Counted from the stretch's first letter, positions 41,765 to 50,207 are shown. The stretch is DNA of 64,000 nt from JACVRW01 sp963837445 (GCA_963837445.1 CAWINK010000021.1:502339-566338); one strand, 5' to 3'. Notes: a model not told the origin generated them from the sequence alone. Numbers and translations are program-made.

Positions 41765-42911
41765 CGTGGCGCACCACGCTACTCGGACGCGATGACTTCA
41801 GGCCGCTCTCCTCGAACTGCGTGTGCAGCCTCAGCTCGTGCGCGATCTTGCCGATGTCGTGCGCCTGGTCGTGCATGACGAACGTGACGCCCACGCCGGT
41901 GCGGCCCGCGCGGGCTGTGCGGCCGATGCGGTGCACGTAGCTGTCGCGGTCCTCGGGGGCGTCGAAGTTCACGACCTGCGTGATGTCGTCCACGTCGATG
42001 CCGCGCGCGGCCACGTCGGTGGCCACGAGCGCGGCCACGTCGCCCTTGTGGAAGCGCCTGAGGGCCTTCTCGCGCTGTGACTGTGACTTGTCGCCGTGCA
42101 TGGCCGCAGCCTCGACACCGCGCTTGGCCAGCCGCTTGACGAGCCGGTCGGCGCCGCGCTTGGTGCGCACGAACACGAGCGTGCGACCCGCGTCGGCGCC
42201 GCGCAGGACGCGCACCAGCGAGTCGAGCTTGTCCTCGTGGGCGACAGCGAGGAAACGGTGCTGAATGTCGACGCGCGCGTCGGCCTGGTTCGAATGCTCA
42301 TGCCGGCGCGCATCGCGGGTGTATTCCGCCGCGATGCGGCCGGCCTCTCCTTCGAGTGTCGCGGAGAGAAAGAGGGTCTGACGGTCACGCGGCACCTGGG
42401 CCACGATGCGGTCGACGGCAGGGCGGAAGCCCATGTCGAGCATCCGGTCGGCCTCGTCGAGCGCGAGCACCTTGACGCGGTCGAGCCGGACCGCGCCGCG
42501 CGCGATCAGGTCCTCGAGCCGGCCGGGCGTGGCGACGATGATGTGCGCCTTGCGCGCGAGCTTCGACTGACGCTCGATCCCCACGCCGCCGTAGACGGCG
42601 GCAACGGAGAGCGCGCGAGCGGCCGCGATGTCGCGGATCTCCTCGACGATCTGGCTGGCCAGCTCGCGCGTCGGCGCGAGCACGAGCGCCGCGGCGCGGG
42701 GGTCCGTGGCCTCGATCAGGTCCACCAGCGGGACACCCAGTGCGAGCGTCTTGCCCGATCCGGTCGGGGACTTCACGAGCACGTCGTGTCCGGCCAGCAC
42801 GTCGGGGATAACCGACGCCTGAACGGGAAACGGACTCTCCAGGCCGCGCCCCATGAGGGTTCGTGCGACCACCGGCGATACGCCGAGGTCGGCGAAGGAC
42901 TGCTTGTTCAT
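41715..42911 (-). CDS. DEAD-box ATP-dependent RNA helicase
   Basis: A 398-residue helicase of the RhlE/DeaD type for RNA structure remodelling. Motifs in order: Q-motif FADLGVSPVVARTLMGRGLE with FPVQASVIPDVLAG, I (VKSPTGSGKTLALGVPL), Ia (APTRELASQIVEEI), Ib (VATPGRLEDLI), II (LALDEADRMLDMGF), III (LFLSATLEGE), V (ALVATDVAARGIDVDDITQV) and VI (SYVHRIGRTARAGRTGVGVT). The C-terminal 40 residues are basic (RRHPSRSRRRPRVR), probably RNA-binding. Start ATG 42911. It is divergent from the desaturase gene (172 bases between), a common arrangement for cold-response genes. Confidence 0.92.
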   Translation of the reverse strand: MNKQSFADLGVSPVVARTLMGRGLESPFPVQASVIPDVLAGHDVLVKSPTGSGKTLALGVPLVDLIEATDPRAAALVLAPTRELASQIVEEIRDIAAARALSVAAVYGGVGIERQSKLARKAHIIVATPGRLEDLIARGAVRLDRVKVLALDEADRMLDMGFRPAVDRIVAQVPRDRQTLFLSATLEGEAGRIAAEYTRDARRHEHSNQADARVDIQHRFLAVAHEDKLDSLVRVLRGADAGRTLVFVRTKRGADRLVKRLAKRGVEAAAMHGDKSQSQREKALRRFHKGDVAALVATDVAARGIDVDDITQVVNFDAPEDRDSYVHRIGRTARAGRTGVGVTFVMHDQAHDIGKIAHELRLHTQFEESGLKSSRPSSVVRHGERRHPSRSRRRPRVR

Positions 42912-43083
42912 TCTGCTCCTGACGGCGGCCGTGCAAATACGACCGCTAGCTATCTGGGAGATTCACTTGACCCAGATCGCAATGCCATCGGAGACGAGAA
43001 CCTCGCGGGCAACGGCGTCACCCACTTGGGGGACGGTAGCAGGCGTGTAACTAGACACAGACTTCTTGGGTAGGGTCCTGCAA

Positions 43084-44052
43084 GTGACTACGCAGCTCCT
43101 CGCAGAGCCGACTGGACCCGCCGGGCCCTCGGCAGACGACATTCAGCCGGTCAAGAACGAGACGGCGGACAGGATCGCCACGGGCACGATTACCGCGCTT
43201 CCGTTCATCGCGCTCGGGATCGTCTGCTGGCAGCTCTGGAACGACCTGCTGCACTGGAGCGACGTCGCGGTCTTCCTGATCATGTACGTGGTCTGCGCGA
43301 TGGGCGTGACCGTGGGCTTCCACCGCCACCTCACCCACCGCAGCTTCAAGGCGAAGACGCCGGTGCGCGCCGCGCTCACCGCGGCTGGCTCGATTGCGAT
43401 CGAGGGCCCGGTGATCTCCTGGGTGGCCGACCATCGCAAGCATCATGCGTTCTCCGACCAGGAGGGCGACCCTCACAGCCCCCACGTCGGGCACGGCAGC
43501 GGGTGGAGCGGCGCCATCCGCGGGCTCTTCCACGCACACGTCGGCTGGCTGTTCATCCACACCCAGCGCGGCAAGCGCGACCGCTACGCGCCGGACCTGA
43601 TCGCCGACCCGACGATCAGCTTCTTCGATCGGACCTTCCTGTTCTGGGTGTTTGCCGGGCTCGCGCTGCCGTTCGGTCTCGGCTACCTCATCGGCGGGTC
43701 GCTCGGCACCGCGCTCACGGGGCTGCTCTGGGGTGGCGGGGTCCGCATGCTCGTCGTGCACCACGTGACCTACAGCATCAATTCGCTCTGCCACTTCTTC
43801 GGCCGGCGTGACTACGACACCGGTGACGAGTCGCGCAACCTCGCCTGGCTGTCGCTGTTCACGTTCGGGGAGTCGTGGCACAACAACCACCACGCGTTTC
43901 CCACCTCGGCCGCGCACGGCCTGCGGCGCTGGCAGATCGACCCTTCGTGGATGGTGATCCGGACGCTCGAGGCAATGGGCCTCGCGTGGGACGTCGTGCG
44001 CGTGGACGAGCGCCGGCGAGAGCGCAAGGCGCTTCCCGCCGACGCCGCCTAG
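43084..44052 (+). CDS. Acyl-CoA/acyl-lipid desaturase
   Basis: A 322-residue membrane diiron desaturase that introduces a cis double bond in a fatty acyl chain. The three histidine boxes are GFHRHLTHRSFK, DHRKHHAFSDQEGDPHSPH and SWHNNHHAFPTSAAHGLRRW. At least four hydrophobic helices surround them (ITALPFIALGIVCWQLWNDL, VAVFLIMYVVCAMGVTVGFH and others). GTG 43084 (VTTQLLAEPTGP) is preferred to TTG 43066. A strong hairpin at 44087 follows. Next to a DEAD-box helicase and a cyclopropane synthase-like gene, this suggests control of membrane fluidity. Confidence 0.9.
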   Translation: MTTQLLAEPTGPAGPSADDIQPVKNETADRIATGTITALPFIALGIVCWQLWNDLLHWSDVAVFLIMYVVCAMGVTVGFHRHLTHRSFKAKTPVRAALTAAGSIAIEGPVISWVADHRKHHAFSDQEGDPHSPHVGHGSGWSGAIRGLFHAHVGWLFIHTQRGKRDRYAPDLIADPTISFFDRTFLFWVFAGLALPFGLGYLIGGSLGTALTGLLWGGGVRMLVVHHVTYSINSLCHFFGRRDYDTGDESRNLAWLSLFTFGESWHNNHHAFPTSAAHGLRRWQIDPSWMVIRTLEAMGLAWDVVRVDERRRERKALPADAA

Positions 44053-44086
44053 CGCGCCGTCAGTCGGCCTTCGGCTCGAGCGGCCG

Positions 44087-44131
44087 GGTGGCAGAGAATC
44101 GTTGCGTTTTTCGCACCGTTTTCCTGCCACC
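44087..44131 (+). terminator. Strong hairpin downstream of the desaturase gene
   Basis: GGTGGCAG (44087-44094) pairs with CTGCCACC (44124-44131), GAA with TTC, and an inner TGCG with CGCA around a TTTTT loop, giving about 15 bp of stem. It lies 34 bases after the desaturase stop, and a probable terminator role follows from position. The rest of 44053-44305 shows no coding potential or known RNA motif. Confidence 0.6.
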
Positions 44132-44305
44132 TGGCGTTCCGGCCCCTTCAATGCCGTGGCTAGCCCTCCCGGCCCCCTCCGGGAAGCGACATCCGGACGG
44201 TACGGGTAACCGTCGATAGTCTCTGTGGTGCAGCAACCACCGTCGGATGCTCTGCTCCTCGCATCTCCCTGTGGTCAAACCCGGGGGGCAGTTTGGAAGC
44301 GTTCG

Positions 44306-44512
44306 ATGAGCGAAGCCGCTTGGAAAGCCGAGAAGGAGCGCATCGCCCAGCGCAACGAGGAGACTCGCAAGGCGGGCAAGAAGGAGCGCGAGACGCAGGA
44401 GCGCGAGCGCGCGGAGCGTCGGCGCGTGGCAGCGGCCGCTCGTGACGAGGCCGGACGTGCAAGCCGCAAGAGCTCGAGCGCCCGCAAGGCCCAGAGCGAC
44501 CGCAGGACCTAG
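44306..44512 (+). CDS. Small basic/charged helical hypothetical protein
   Basis: A 68-residue protein with very high Lys/Arg/Glu content, predicted to be a single long helix (MSEAAWKAEKERIAQRNEET, KAGKKERETQERERAERRRV, ASRKSSSARKAQSDRRT). It is reminiscent of small nucleic-acid or ribosome-associated proteins, but there is no recognised family. ATG 44306 is chosen; the upstream frame to 44225 is Pro/Leu-rich and unlike it. Its TAG shares CTAG (44509-44512) with the stop of the convergent azlD gene. Confidence 0.55.
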   Translation: MSEAAWKAEKERIAQRNEETRKAGKKERETQERERAERRRVAAAARDEAGRASRKSSSARKAQSDRRT

Positions 44513-44815
44513 AGCGCCCGAAGCGCCGCGGTGACGGCCGCGGCGGCCACCACGCAGGCCACGATGGAGCCGGAGCGCCAGATCACGACGCCGCCGACTG
44601 CGACGCCGGCCGTGTCGGCCTCGAGCCCCAGGCGGTCACCCTCGGCGAATGCCTGCGTCGCGACGAGCGCGGCGAGAAGCGCCGGCGAGAGCAGGATCAC
44701 GACGCTCGTGAACCAGGTCGGCAGCTCGCGACCGCCCAGCGCGACCGGTCCGAGCGGCCTTGATGGCCGCTGTCACGAGCGCGCAGCCGGCGATCGTTAT
44801 CGCAGCCGTGCTCAC
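44509..44815 (-). pseudogene. azlD: Branched-chain amino acid transport protein AzlD, one frameshift
   Basis: Small membrane subunit of the AzlCD branched-chain amino acid exporter. From GTG 44815 the frame reads STAAITIAGCALVTAAIKA; near 44757-44760 one extra base shifts it. It then continues LGGRELPTWFTSVVILLSPA and LLAALVATQAFAEGDRLGLE to the stop at 44509. The corrected length is about 101 residues, normal for AzlD. The GTGA overlap with the azlC stop supports the start. The conserved PALLAALVATQ core is intact, so error is more likely than decay. Confidence 0.75.
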
Positions 44816-45523
44816 CTCGGCTCACCCTCTGCCTCCTGGCGCTCGAGCACATCGGCACGCGCCCGGCGCGTGAGCCCCACGAGCGCCGCCAGACTCGCCA
44901 CCAGCACCGGCACGCCCGCGGGCGTGAACGGGACGAGCACGAGCGCGATCGCCGTTCCGAGCGCGGCAACACCCCGCGCGCGCCGGCTGCGTATCTCGTT
45001 CAGCAGCAGTCCGAAGAAGAACGCCGGGAAGATGGCATCGAGCCCGAGTGCGTCGGGGTCGCCGAGTGCATCGCCCCACAGCGCGCCGGCCGCGGTGCCG
45101 CTGACCCAGGTGAGGTAGGCGATCGCGGACGCCCCGAGCAGGAGCTGCTCGTCGAAGCTCCCGTCCCCCGGGACGACAGCGCCCAGGAGTGGTCGACGAC
45201 CGCCTGGCCCTTCAGCGCGCGCCGTATCGGTCCGCCGCTGAACGATGGGCCCACGGCGGCACTCATCGGCAGGAAGCGCGAGTTCATCAGCGCGGCGGCG
45301 GCGATGGCGGCCCCCGCACCGCCGCCCTGCGTGAGGATCGCGATCGCCGTGAACTGGGCGGACCCCGCAAAGACGATCGCCGACATGATCACCGCCGCGA
45401 TATCCGATAGGCCCGCGTCCCCGGCGAGGATCCCGAACGACGCGGCAAGGATGCCGCCGGCGACGGCAAACGGTGCCCCGACGCGCAGTCCCTCGCGGAA
45501 CCCTCGGCTGCGGACGAGCGTGG
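44812..45523 (-). pseudogene. azlC: Branched-chain amino acid permease AzlC, one frameshift and unresolved start
   Basis: Large subunit of the AzlCD exporter. The first frame reads RSRGFREGLRVGAPFAVAGG, LAASFGILAGDAGLSDIAAV, IMSAIVFAGSAQFTAIAILT and ALMNSRFLPMSAAVGPSFSG, the AzlC core. In the GGGG tract at about 45168 one extra base shifts the frame, after which DGSFDEQLLLGASAIAYLTW and LGLDAIFPAFFFGLLLNEIR complete the protein. No standard start codon occurs in frame just after the mmsA stop (45524), so the 5' end may carry another indel. It follows mmsA directly. Confidence 0.76.
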
Positions 45524-47017
45524 TCAGGTCTCGACGAAGTAGCTGCCCGACTCGCCGCTCGAGAAGTAGCGCGACGTGACGGTCTTCTTGCGCGTGTAGA
45601 AATCCACCGCGTCCGTGCCGTGGGCGTGGAGGTCGCCCAGGAAGCTGTCCTTCCACCCGCTGAAGGGGAAGAACGCGACCGGCGCCGCGACCCCGATGTT
45701 CACGCCCACCATTCCGGCCTCGACATCGTGCTTGAACCTGCGCACCGCAGCACCCGACTCGGTGAAGATCGACACGCCGTTGCCGAAGCGGCTCTGGTTC
45801 ACCGCGTCGATCGCCTCGTCCAGCGTCTCCACGTGGATGAGCGACAGCACCGGGCCGAAGATCTCCTCGCGCGCAAGCTCCATCTCGGGCGTCACGCCCG
45901 CGAGGATCGTGGCCCCGATGAAGCAGCCCTCGGAGAGCCCGGCGTCGCGGCCGTCCACGACAAGCTCGGCGCCCTCGTCGAGCCCGCGCTCCACCGCCGC
46001 GAGGATGCGCTCGCGCGCAGCCTCGGACACCACCGGTCCCAGCTCGCTCTGCTCGTCGAGGCCGTCGCCGACGCGGATCTCCGACGCCGCCTCCTTGAGC
46101 GCGGGCAGGAGACGCTCGTGCGCCTCGCCGACCGTGACCACCACCGAGCCGGCCATGCAGCGCTGGCCCGCCGCACCGAACGCCGAGCCGATGATCCCGC
46201 TGACGGTCTTGTCGACCACGGCGTCCGGCATCACCACCATGTGGTTCTTTGCTCCGCCCAGCGCCTGCACGCGCTTGCCGGACTTGGCCGAGCGCTCGTA
46301 GACGATCCTGGCGACCGGCGCCGAGCCGACGAACGAGACCGCGTCGATGTCCGGATGGTCGAGGATGCCCTCGACCACCTCACGGCCGCCGTTCACCAGG
46401 TTCACGACGCCGGGCGGCAGCTCGAGCGAGTCCAGCACCTCGAAGGCGATCTGCTGCGTGAGCGGCACCTGCTCGGAGGGCTTCAGGATGAACGCGTTGC
46501 CGCACCCGATCGCGAACGGGAGGAACCAGAACGGGACCATCGCGGGGAAGTTGAAGGGCACGATCGCCGCGCAGACCCCCACCGGCTGGCGGATCGTCTC
46601 GGCATCGATCCCGCGCGACACGTCCTCGAGAATGCGGCCCTGCATCGTCGTCGGGATGGCGCAGGCCGCCTCGACCATCTCGATCATCCGAGCAACCTCG
46701 GCGCGCGCGTCCGCGATCGTCTTGCCCATCTCCATGGTCACCGAGCGGGCCAGGTCCTCGCGGCGGTTGTCGAGGCCCTCCCTCAGCGCGAACAGCTTGC
46801 GCGCCCGCGCGATCACCGAGACGTCGCGCCACGGCCCCAGCGCCGCACGGGCCGCCTGGACGGCGGCATCGAGGTCGGCCGAGTTCGAGAGCGGTACCCG
46901 AGCGAGCACCTCGCCGGTGGCCGGGTTCGTCACATCGAGCTGATCGGATGCGGCGGCCGGCGTCCACGATCCACCGATGTAGTTGTCGAGCACGCGGGTT
47001 GCGGCGGTGACGGTCAC
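45524..47017 (-). CDS. mmsA: CoA-acylating methylmalonate-semialdehyde dehydrogenase
   Basis: A 497-residue ALDH that converts methylmalonate semialdehyde to propionyl-CoA (valine catabolism) and malonate semialdehyde to acetyl-CoA (inositol catabolism, as IolA). The defining features are VPFNFPAMVPFWFLPFAIGC, KRVQALGGAKNHMVVMPD, the catalytic GSAFGAAGQRCMAGSVVV (Cys287) and FPFSGWKDSFLGDLHAHGTD. The ALDH Glu general base is replaced in this class, as expected (GGAKNH instead of ELGGK). It is downstream of NfeD/slipin and upstream of azlCD, so degradation and export of branched-chain amino acids look linked. It could also serve the IolD-containing locus at 51.8-60.8 kb. Confidence 0.92.
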   Translation of the reverse strand: MTVTAATRVLDNYIGGSWTPAAASDQLDVTNPATGEVLARVPLSNSADLDAAVQAARAALGPWRDVSVIARARKLFALREGLDNRREDLARSVTMEMGKTIADARAEVARMIEMVEAACAIPTTMQGRILEDVSRGIDAETIRQPVGVCAAIVPFNFPAMVPFWFLPFAIGCGNAFILKPSEQVPLTQQIAFEVLDSLELPPGVVNLVNGGREVVEGILDHPDIDAVSFVGSAPVARIVYERSAKSGKRVQALGGAKNHMVVMPDAVVDKTVSGIIGSAFGAAGQRCMAGSVVVTVGEAHERLLPALKEAASEIRVGDGLDEQSELGPVVSEAARERILAAVERGLDEGAELVVDGRDAGLSEGCFIGATILAGVTPEMELAREEIFGPVLSLIHVETLDEAIDAVNQSRFGNGVSIFTESGAAVRRFKHDVEAGMVGVNIGVAAPVAFFPFSGWKDSFLGDLHAHGTDAVDFYTRKKTVTSRYFSSGESGSYFVET

Positions 47018-47040
47018 GCGTCGAGATTACCTGCGGCGGA

Positions 47041-47844
47041 TCAGTGGAGCCTGGCCGGCTCGTGCTCGGTCGCCTCGTCGCCGTTCTCCGCGCCCGCCTC
47101 GATCAGCGGCCTGAGCACGTCCATCGGGAGCGGGAAGACGATCGTCGTCCCCTGGTTGGCGCTGATCTCCGACAGCGCCTGGAGGTAGCGCAGCTGGATC
47201 GTGACCGGGTTCGGGCGGATCACCTCGGCCGCATCGGCGAGCCGGTCGGCCGCCTGGAACTCGCCCTCGGCGTTGATCACCTTCGCGCGCCGGTTGCGCT
47301 CGGCCTCCGCCTGGCGGGCGAGCGCGTGCTGCATGCGCTCGGGGATCTCCACGTCCTTGATCTCGACGATCGTGACCTTGATCCCCCAGGGCTCTGTCTG
47401 CTCGTCGATGATCTGCTGGAGGTTCTCGTTGAGCCGCTCGCGTTCCGAGAGCAGCGAGTCGAGCTCGGCCTTGCCCAGCACGGAGCGCAGCGTGGTCTGC
47501 GCGATCTGGAGCGTGGCAGCCTTGAAGTCCTCGACCGCGAGCACCGAGCACTGCGGGTCGATCACGTGGAAATACGCCACAGCGGCCACACGCACCGGAA
47601 CGTTGTCGCGGGTGATGACCTCCTGCGGCGGGATCTTCAGTGTCACGGTGCGCAGGCTCACGCGCACCATGCGGTCGACGGCCGGAATCAGCATCACCAT
47701 GCCCGGCCCCTTCTGGTCGATCACACGGCCCAGGCGGAACACCACCCCGCGCTCGTATTCGCGCAGCACCCTCACCGAAGCCGCCGTCAGCACCAGCATC
47801 GCCAGGGCGGCCACCACAACGACGATCAGGATCACCTCGATCAC
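47041..47844 (-). CDS. Slipin family (SPFH/stomatin-like) membrane protein
   Basis: A 267-residue stomatin-like protein that scaffolds membrane microdomains. One N-terminal helix (VILIVVVVAALAMLVLTAAS) precedes the SPFH core: RVLREYERGVVFRLGRVIDQ, KGPGMVMLIPAVDRMVRVSL, TRDNVPVRVAAVAYFHVIDP and LGKAELDSLLSERERLNENL. It is followed by a helical segment (ERMQHALARQAEAERNRRAK) and YLQALSEISANQGTTIVFPL. GTG 47844 is preferred, with GGAGGAG five bases upstream and a GTGA overlap with the NfeD stop. The NfeD-slipin pair is a classical conserved unit. Confidence 0.9.
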   Translation of the reverse strand: MIEVILIVVVVAALAMLVLTAASVRVLREYERGVVFRLGRVIDQKGPGMVMLIPAVDRMVRVSLRTVTLKIPPQEVITRDNVPVRVAAVAYFHVIDPQCSVLAVEDFKAATLQIAQTTLRSVLGKAELDSLLSERERLNENLQQIIDEQTEPWGIKVTIVEIKDVEIPERMQHALARQAEAERNRRAKVINAEGEFQAADRLADAAEVIRPNPVTIQLRYLQALSEISANQGTTIVFPLPMDVLRPLIEAGAENGDEATEHEPARLH

Positions 47845-48308
47845 AAGGACTCCTCCCATTCCTCTGCTCTGCGTACAGCGAGCGTCAGCCCGCTCACGCG
47901 CTCGACCACCACCGCGTCGCCCGCCGCCAGCTCCTCCTCCGCGTCGGGCCAGCTCGGCCGCGCCCGCCAGAGCGCGCCGTCCACGAAGACCTGCCCGCCA
48001 GCGCCGTTCCAGCGCCGCACCACCCCGGTCCGGCCGCTGAGCGCCTCGCGTCCGGACGAGGCCCGCAGCCGCCGCACCGCCAGGCCCTTGCGGGTGGCGA
48101 GCGCGAGCCACAGGCCGGTCACGGCCGTGGCGGCGAGGATCGCCCCGATCACGAGGGCCACTGCGCCGCCCGAGGCTCCGATCGCGAGCGCGGTACCCGT
48201 GGCCAGCGCTATCCCGCCCGCCGCGCCGAGCACTCCTCCGGGCACGTGTGCCTCAGCCACCAAGAGGGCGGCTCCAACCACAAGGAGAGCCACGCCTAAC
48301 TCAACCAT
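47841..48308 (-). CDS. NfeD-like membrane protein (short form)
   Basis: A 155-residue NfeD-type protein without the ClpP-like protease domain. Helices are MVELGVALLVVGAALLVAEA, PGGVLGAAGGIALATGTALA and AVALVIGAILAATAVTGLWL, followed by a C-terminal OB-fold: LSGRTGVVRRWNGAGGQVFV then GDAVVVERVSGLTLAV. The short NfeD plus downstream slipin (GTGA overlap) is the standard gene pair for membrane quality control. ATG 48308. It is divergent from the sulfatase-like gene by 74 bases. Confidence 0.88.
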   Translation of the reverse strand: MVELGVALLVVGAALLVAEAHVPGGVLGAAGGIALATGTALAIGASGGAVALVIGAILAATAVTGLWLALATRKGLAVRRLRASSGREALSGRTGVVRRWNGAGGQVFVDGALWRARPSWPDAEEELAAGDAVVVERVSGLTLAVRRAEEWEESL

Positions 48309-48382
48309 CGCGCTGTCTCAATGGTACGCCCCCGCTCCAGTCCGCGGCGGAAATTGGCGGCTCATCGCTACAGTGCCCCCGC

Positions 48383-49936
48383 TTGCGCCCGAGCCGAAGA
48401 AACCGCCTCACGCGACGCGACCTCATTCGCTACAGCGGAGCCGGCGCTGCGGGCGCCGCGGCCCTCGCCGCGAGCGGGTGTGACCTGACGGACTCCGAGA
48501 GTTCCGACGAACCGCCCGCCCCGAACGTCGTAACCCGCGACGAGCGCCCGATGAACGTGCTGCTGATCGTGACCGACAGCACGCGACGCGACTTCGTGAG
48601 CGCATACGACGGCGACGAGCGCGCGGACACCCCGAACCTCGACTCGCTCGCCAAGGAGGGACTCCGCTTCGACCGCGCGGTGCCCGAGGCGATGCCCACG
48701 GTCGCGATGCGGCGTGCGCTCCTCACCGGCACGCGCTCGTTTCCCTTCCGCGACTGGAAGGTCGCGCCGAAGCTGCCCCAGTTCCCCGGGTGGAGCCCGA
48801 TCCCGGCCTACAAGCGGCTATTCACCGAGTACCAGGACCTGGCCGGCATCGAGACCGCCTACGTCACGGACAACCCGTTCCTGATCGGGCCGCGCTTCGA
48901 GCGCTTTCGCGGCACGCTCGACATCTCGGAGTCGATCTTCGACCAGGGCGAGTACCGCGGCTGGAACAAGGGCATCGACAAGGACCGGGTGGCGTCCAAG
49001 CGGCAGATCGAGAACTACCTGCTGCCCGCGCTCCAGGGCACCGAGGCCGAGAAGCGGGTCCAGGAGAACATCGGCTTCAACGAGGGCCGCAAGGGCGACG
49101 AGCTGTCGGGCGCTCGCGTGCTCAAGGCCGGGATGGAGGCGCTGCGCCAGCTGAAAGACAGGCAGCCCTTCTTCCTCGGCGTTGACGCATTCGACCCGCA
49201 CGAGGCCTGGAACGTGCCGACCGCATTCCGGCTGCGCTTCGATGACCACGAGGGCGTGGAGCCGATCCTGCCGTTCAAGACCCCGTATTCGAAGGTCGAG
49301 GACCTCGACGTGACCCAGGACCAGGTGGATCGCGTGCGCGAGCTGTACGCGGCCGAGCTCACCTACATCGACTCATGGATCGGCCGCCTCCTCAACCTGC
49401 TCGACGACCTGAAGCTGGCTGAGAGCACGGTCGTGTACTACCTGTCTGACCACGGCATCCTGCTCGGGGAGCACGGCCTGATGGGCAAGGCCAACTCGAT
49501 GCTCGGCAAGGAGATCAACTCCGTGCCGTACATCATTCGCCACCCCGAGCGCAAGCGGGCGGGCGAGACGAGCGACTACTTCGCCTCCACGCACGACGTG
49601 GCGCCCACCATCCTGTCCTTCCAGGGACTCACCGTGCCCGGCAGGATGGACGGCGAGGACCTGAGCGTGATGTTCGACGGTGCCGACCCGCCCGAGCGCG
49701 CGTACTGGACGACCGCGTACGCCGACCACGTGGCCGCGGGCGACGGCCGCTACCTCCTGATCGCCGACAACCAGGGCGAGGAGAGGCGCCTCTTCGACAC
49801 CGAGGAGGATCCGGACGAGGAGGAGGACGTGGCGGGGGACAATCCGGACGTGGTGGCGCGCCTCTGGCAGAACGTGCTCGACGACGCCGGCGGGACGATG
49901 CCGGTGTTCGGCAAGACCGGTGTCGTGACCGGCTAA
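48383..49936 (+). CDS. Alkaline-phosphatase-superfamily (sulfatase-like) Tat-exported lipoprotein
   Basis: A protein of about 517 residues. It opens with a Tat motif (RRNRLTRRDLIRYSG) and a lipobox LAASGC. The core reads MNVLLIVTDSTRRDFVSAYD, ADTPNLDSLAKEGLRFDRAV, then FFLGVDAFDPHEAWNVPTAF and VYYLSDHGILLGEHGLMGKA, the metal ligands DDSxR/DHG as in sulfatases. The CxPxR segment that forms formylglycine in true sulfatases is replaced by MPTVAMRRALLTG, so the nucleophile would be Thr as in LtaS-like phosphotransferases. TTG 48383 is chosen because it sits directly before the Tat motif. Substrate: probably a phospho- or sulfo-ester outside the cell. Confidence 0.78.
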   Translation: MRPSRRNRLTRRDLIRYSGAGAAGAAALAASGCDLTDSESSDEPPAPNVVTRDERPMNVLLIVTDSTRRDFVSAYDGDERADTPNLDSLAKEGLRFDRAVPEAMPTVAMRRALLTGTRSFPFRDWKVAPKLPQFPGWSPIPAYKRLFTEYQDLAGIETAYVTDNPFLIGPRFERFRGTLDISESIFDQGEYRGWNKGIDKDRVASKRQIENYLLPALQGTEAEKRVQENIGFNEGRKGDELSGARVLKAGMEALRQLKDRQPFFLGVDAFDPHEAWNVPTAFRLRFDDHEGVEPILPFKTPYSKVEDLDVTQDQVDRVRELYAAELTYIDSWIGRLLNLLDDLKLAESTVVYYLSDHGILLGEHGLMGKANSMLGKEINSVPYIIRHPERKRAGETSDYFASTHDVAPTILSFQGLTVPGRMDGEDLSVMFDGADPPERAYWTTAYADHVAAGDGRYLLIADNQGEERRLFDTEEDPDEEEDVAGDNPDVVARLWQNVLDDAGGTMPVFGKTGVVTG

Positions 49937-49940
49937 CTAG

Positions 49941-49953
49941 GCCAATAGCTCAA
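49941..49953 (+). repeat. 13-bp direct repeat flanking the XRE gene (left copy)
   Basis: GCCAATAGCTCAA occurs here, just after the sulfatase-like gene, and again identically at 50219-50231 inside the MarR gene start. The two copies bracket the XRE gene. Exact 13-base identity within 280 bases is unlikely by chance. Confidence 0.65.
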
Positions 49954-49967
49954 GTTCTGTGTAGCAT

Positions 49968-50189
49968 TCAGTGAATGCCCGCAACGAGTTGGTCGGCGCC
50001 GATCCCGAGGCCGTGCGCCAGCCGGGCGATGGTGCCCAGGCGAGGCTCGCGGACGGCTCGCTCGAGCCGGGAGATCTCGGTCGGGTGCAGTCCGGTCTTC
50101 TCGGCGAGCTGCTCCTGGGAGAGCTTCGCCGCGGCGCGGTGCCGCCGGAGGTTCGCGGCGAACTGCTCCTCCGGGGTCACGCCGGGCAT
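49968..50189 (-). CDS. XRE family helix-turn-helix regulator (small)
   Basis: A 73-residue Cro/CI-type DNA-binding protein. The HTH reads FAANLRRHRAAAKLSQEQLA, EKTGLHPTEISRLERAVREP and LGTIARLAHGLGIGADQLVA. There is no extra domain. Start ATG 50189 lies 18 bases from the divergent MarR ATG (50208), an exceptionally tight divergent arrangement; an internal GTG (50180) is possible. A 15-bp palindrome (GCATTCA-G-TGAATGC, 49964-49978) overlaps its stop codon and a 13-bp direct repeat flanks it. Confidence 0.8.
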   Translation of the reverse strand: MPGVTPEEQFAANLRRHRAAAKLSQEQLAEKTGLHPTEISRLERAVREPRLGTIARLAHGLGIGADQLVAGIH

Positions 50190-50207
50190 CCTCGGGGAGG
50201 TGGGCCA

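Noticed and set aside
45473..47188. 571-residue plus-strand frame opposite mmsA
   Set aside because: Arg/His/Asp-rich antisense sequence without motifs; mmsA is unambiguous.
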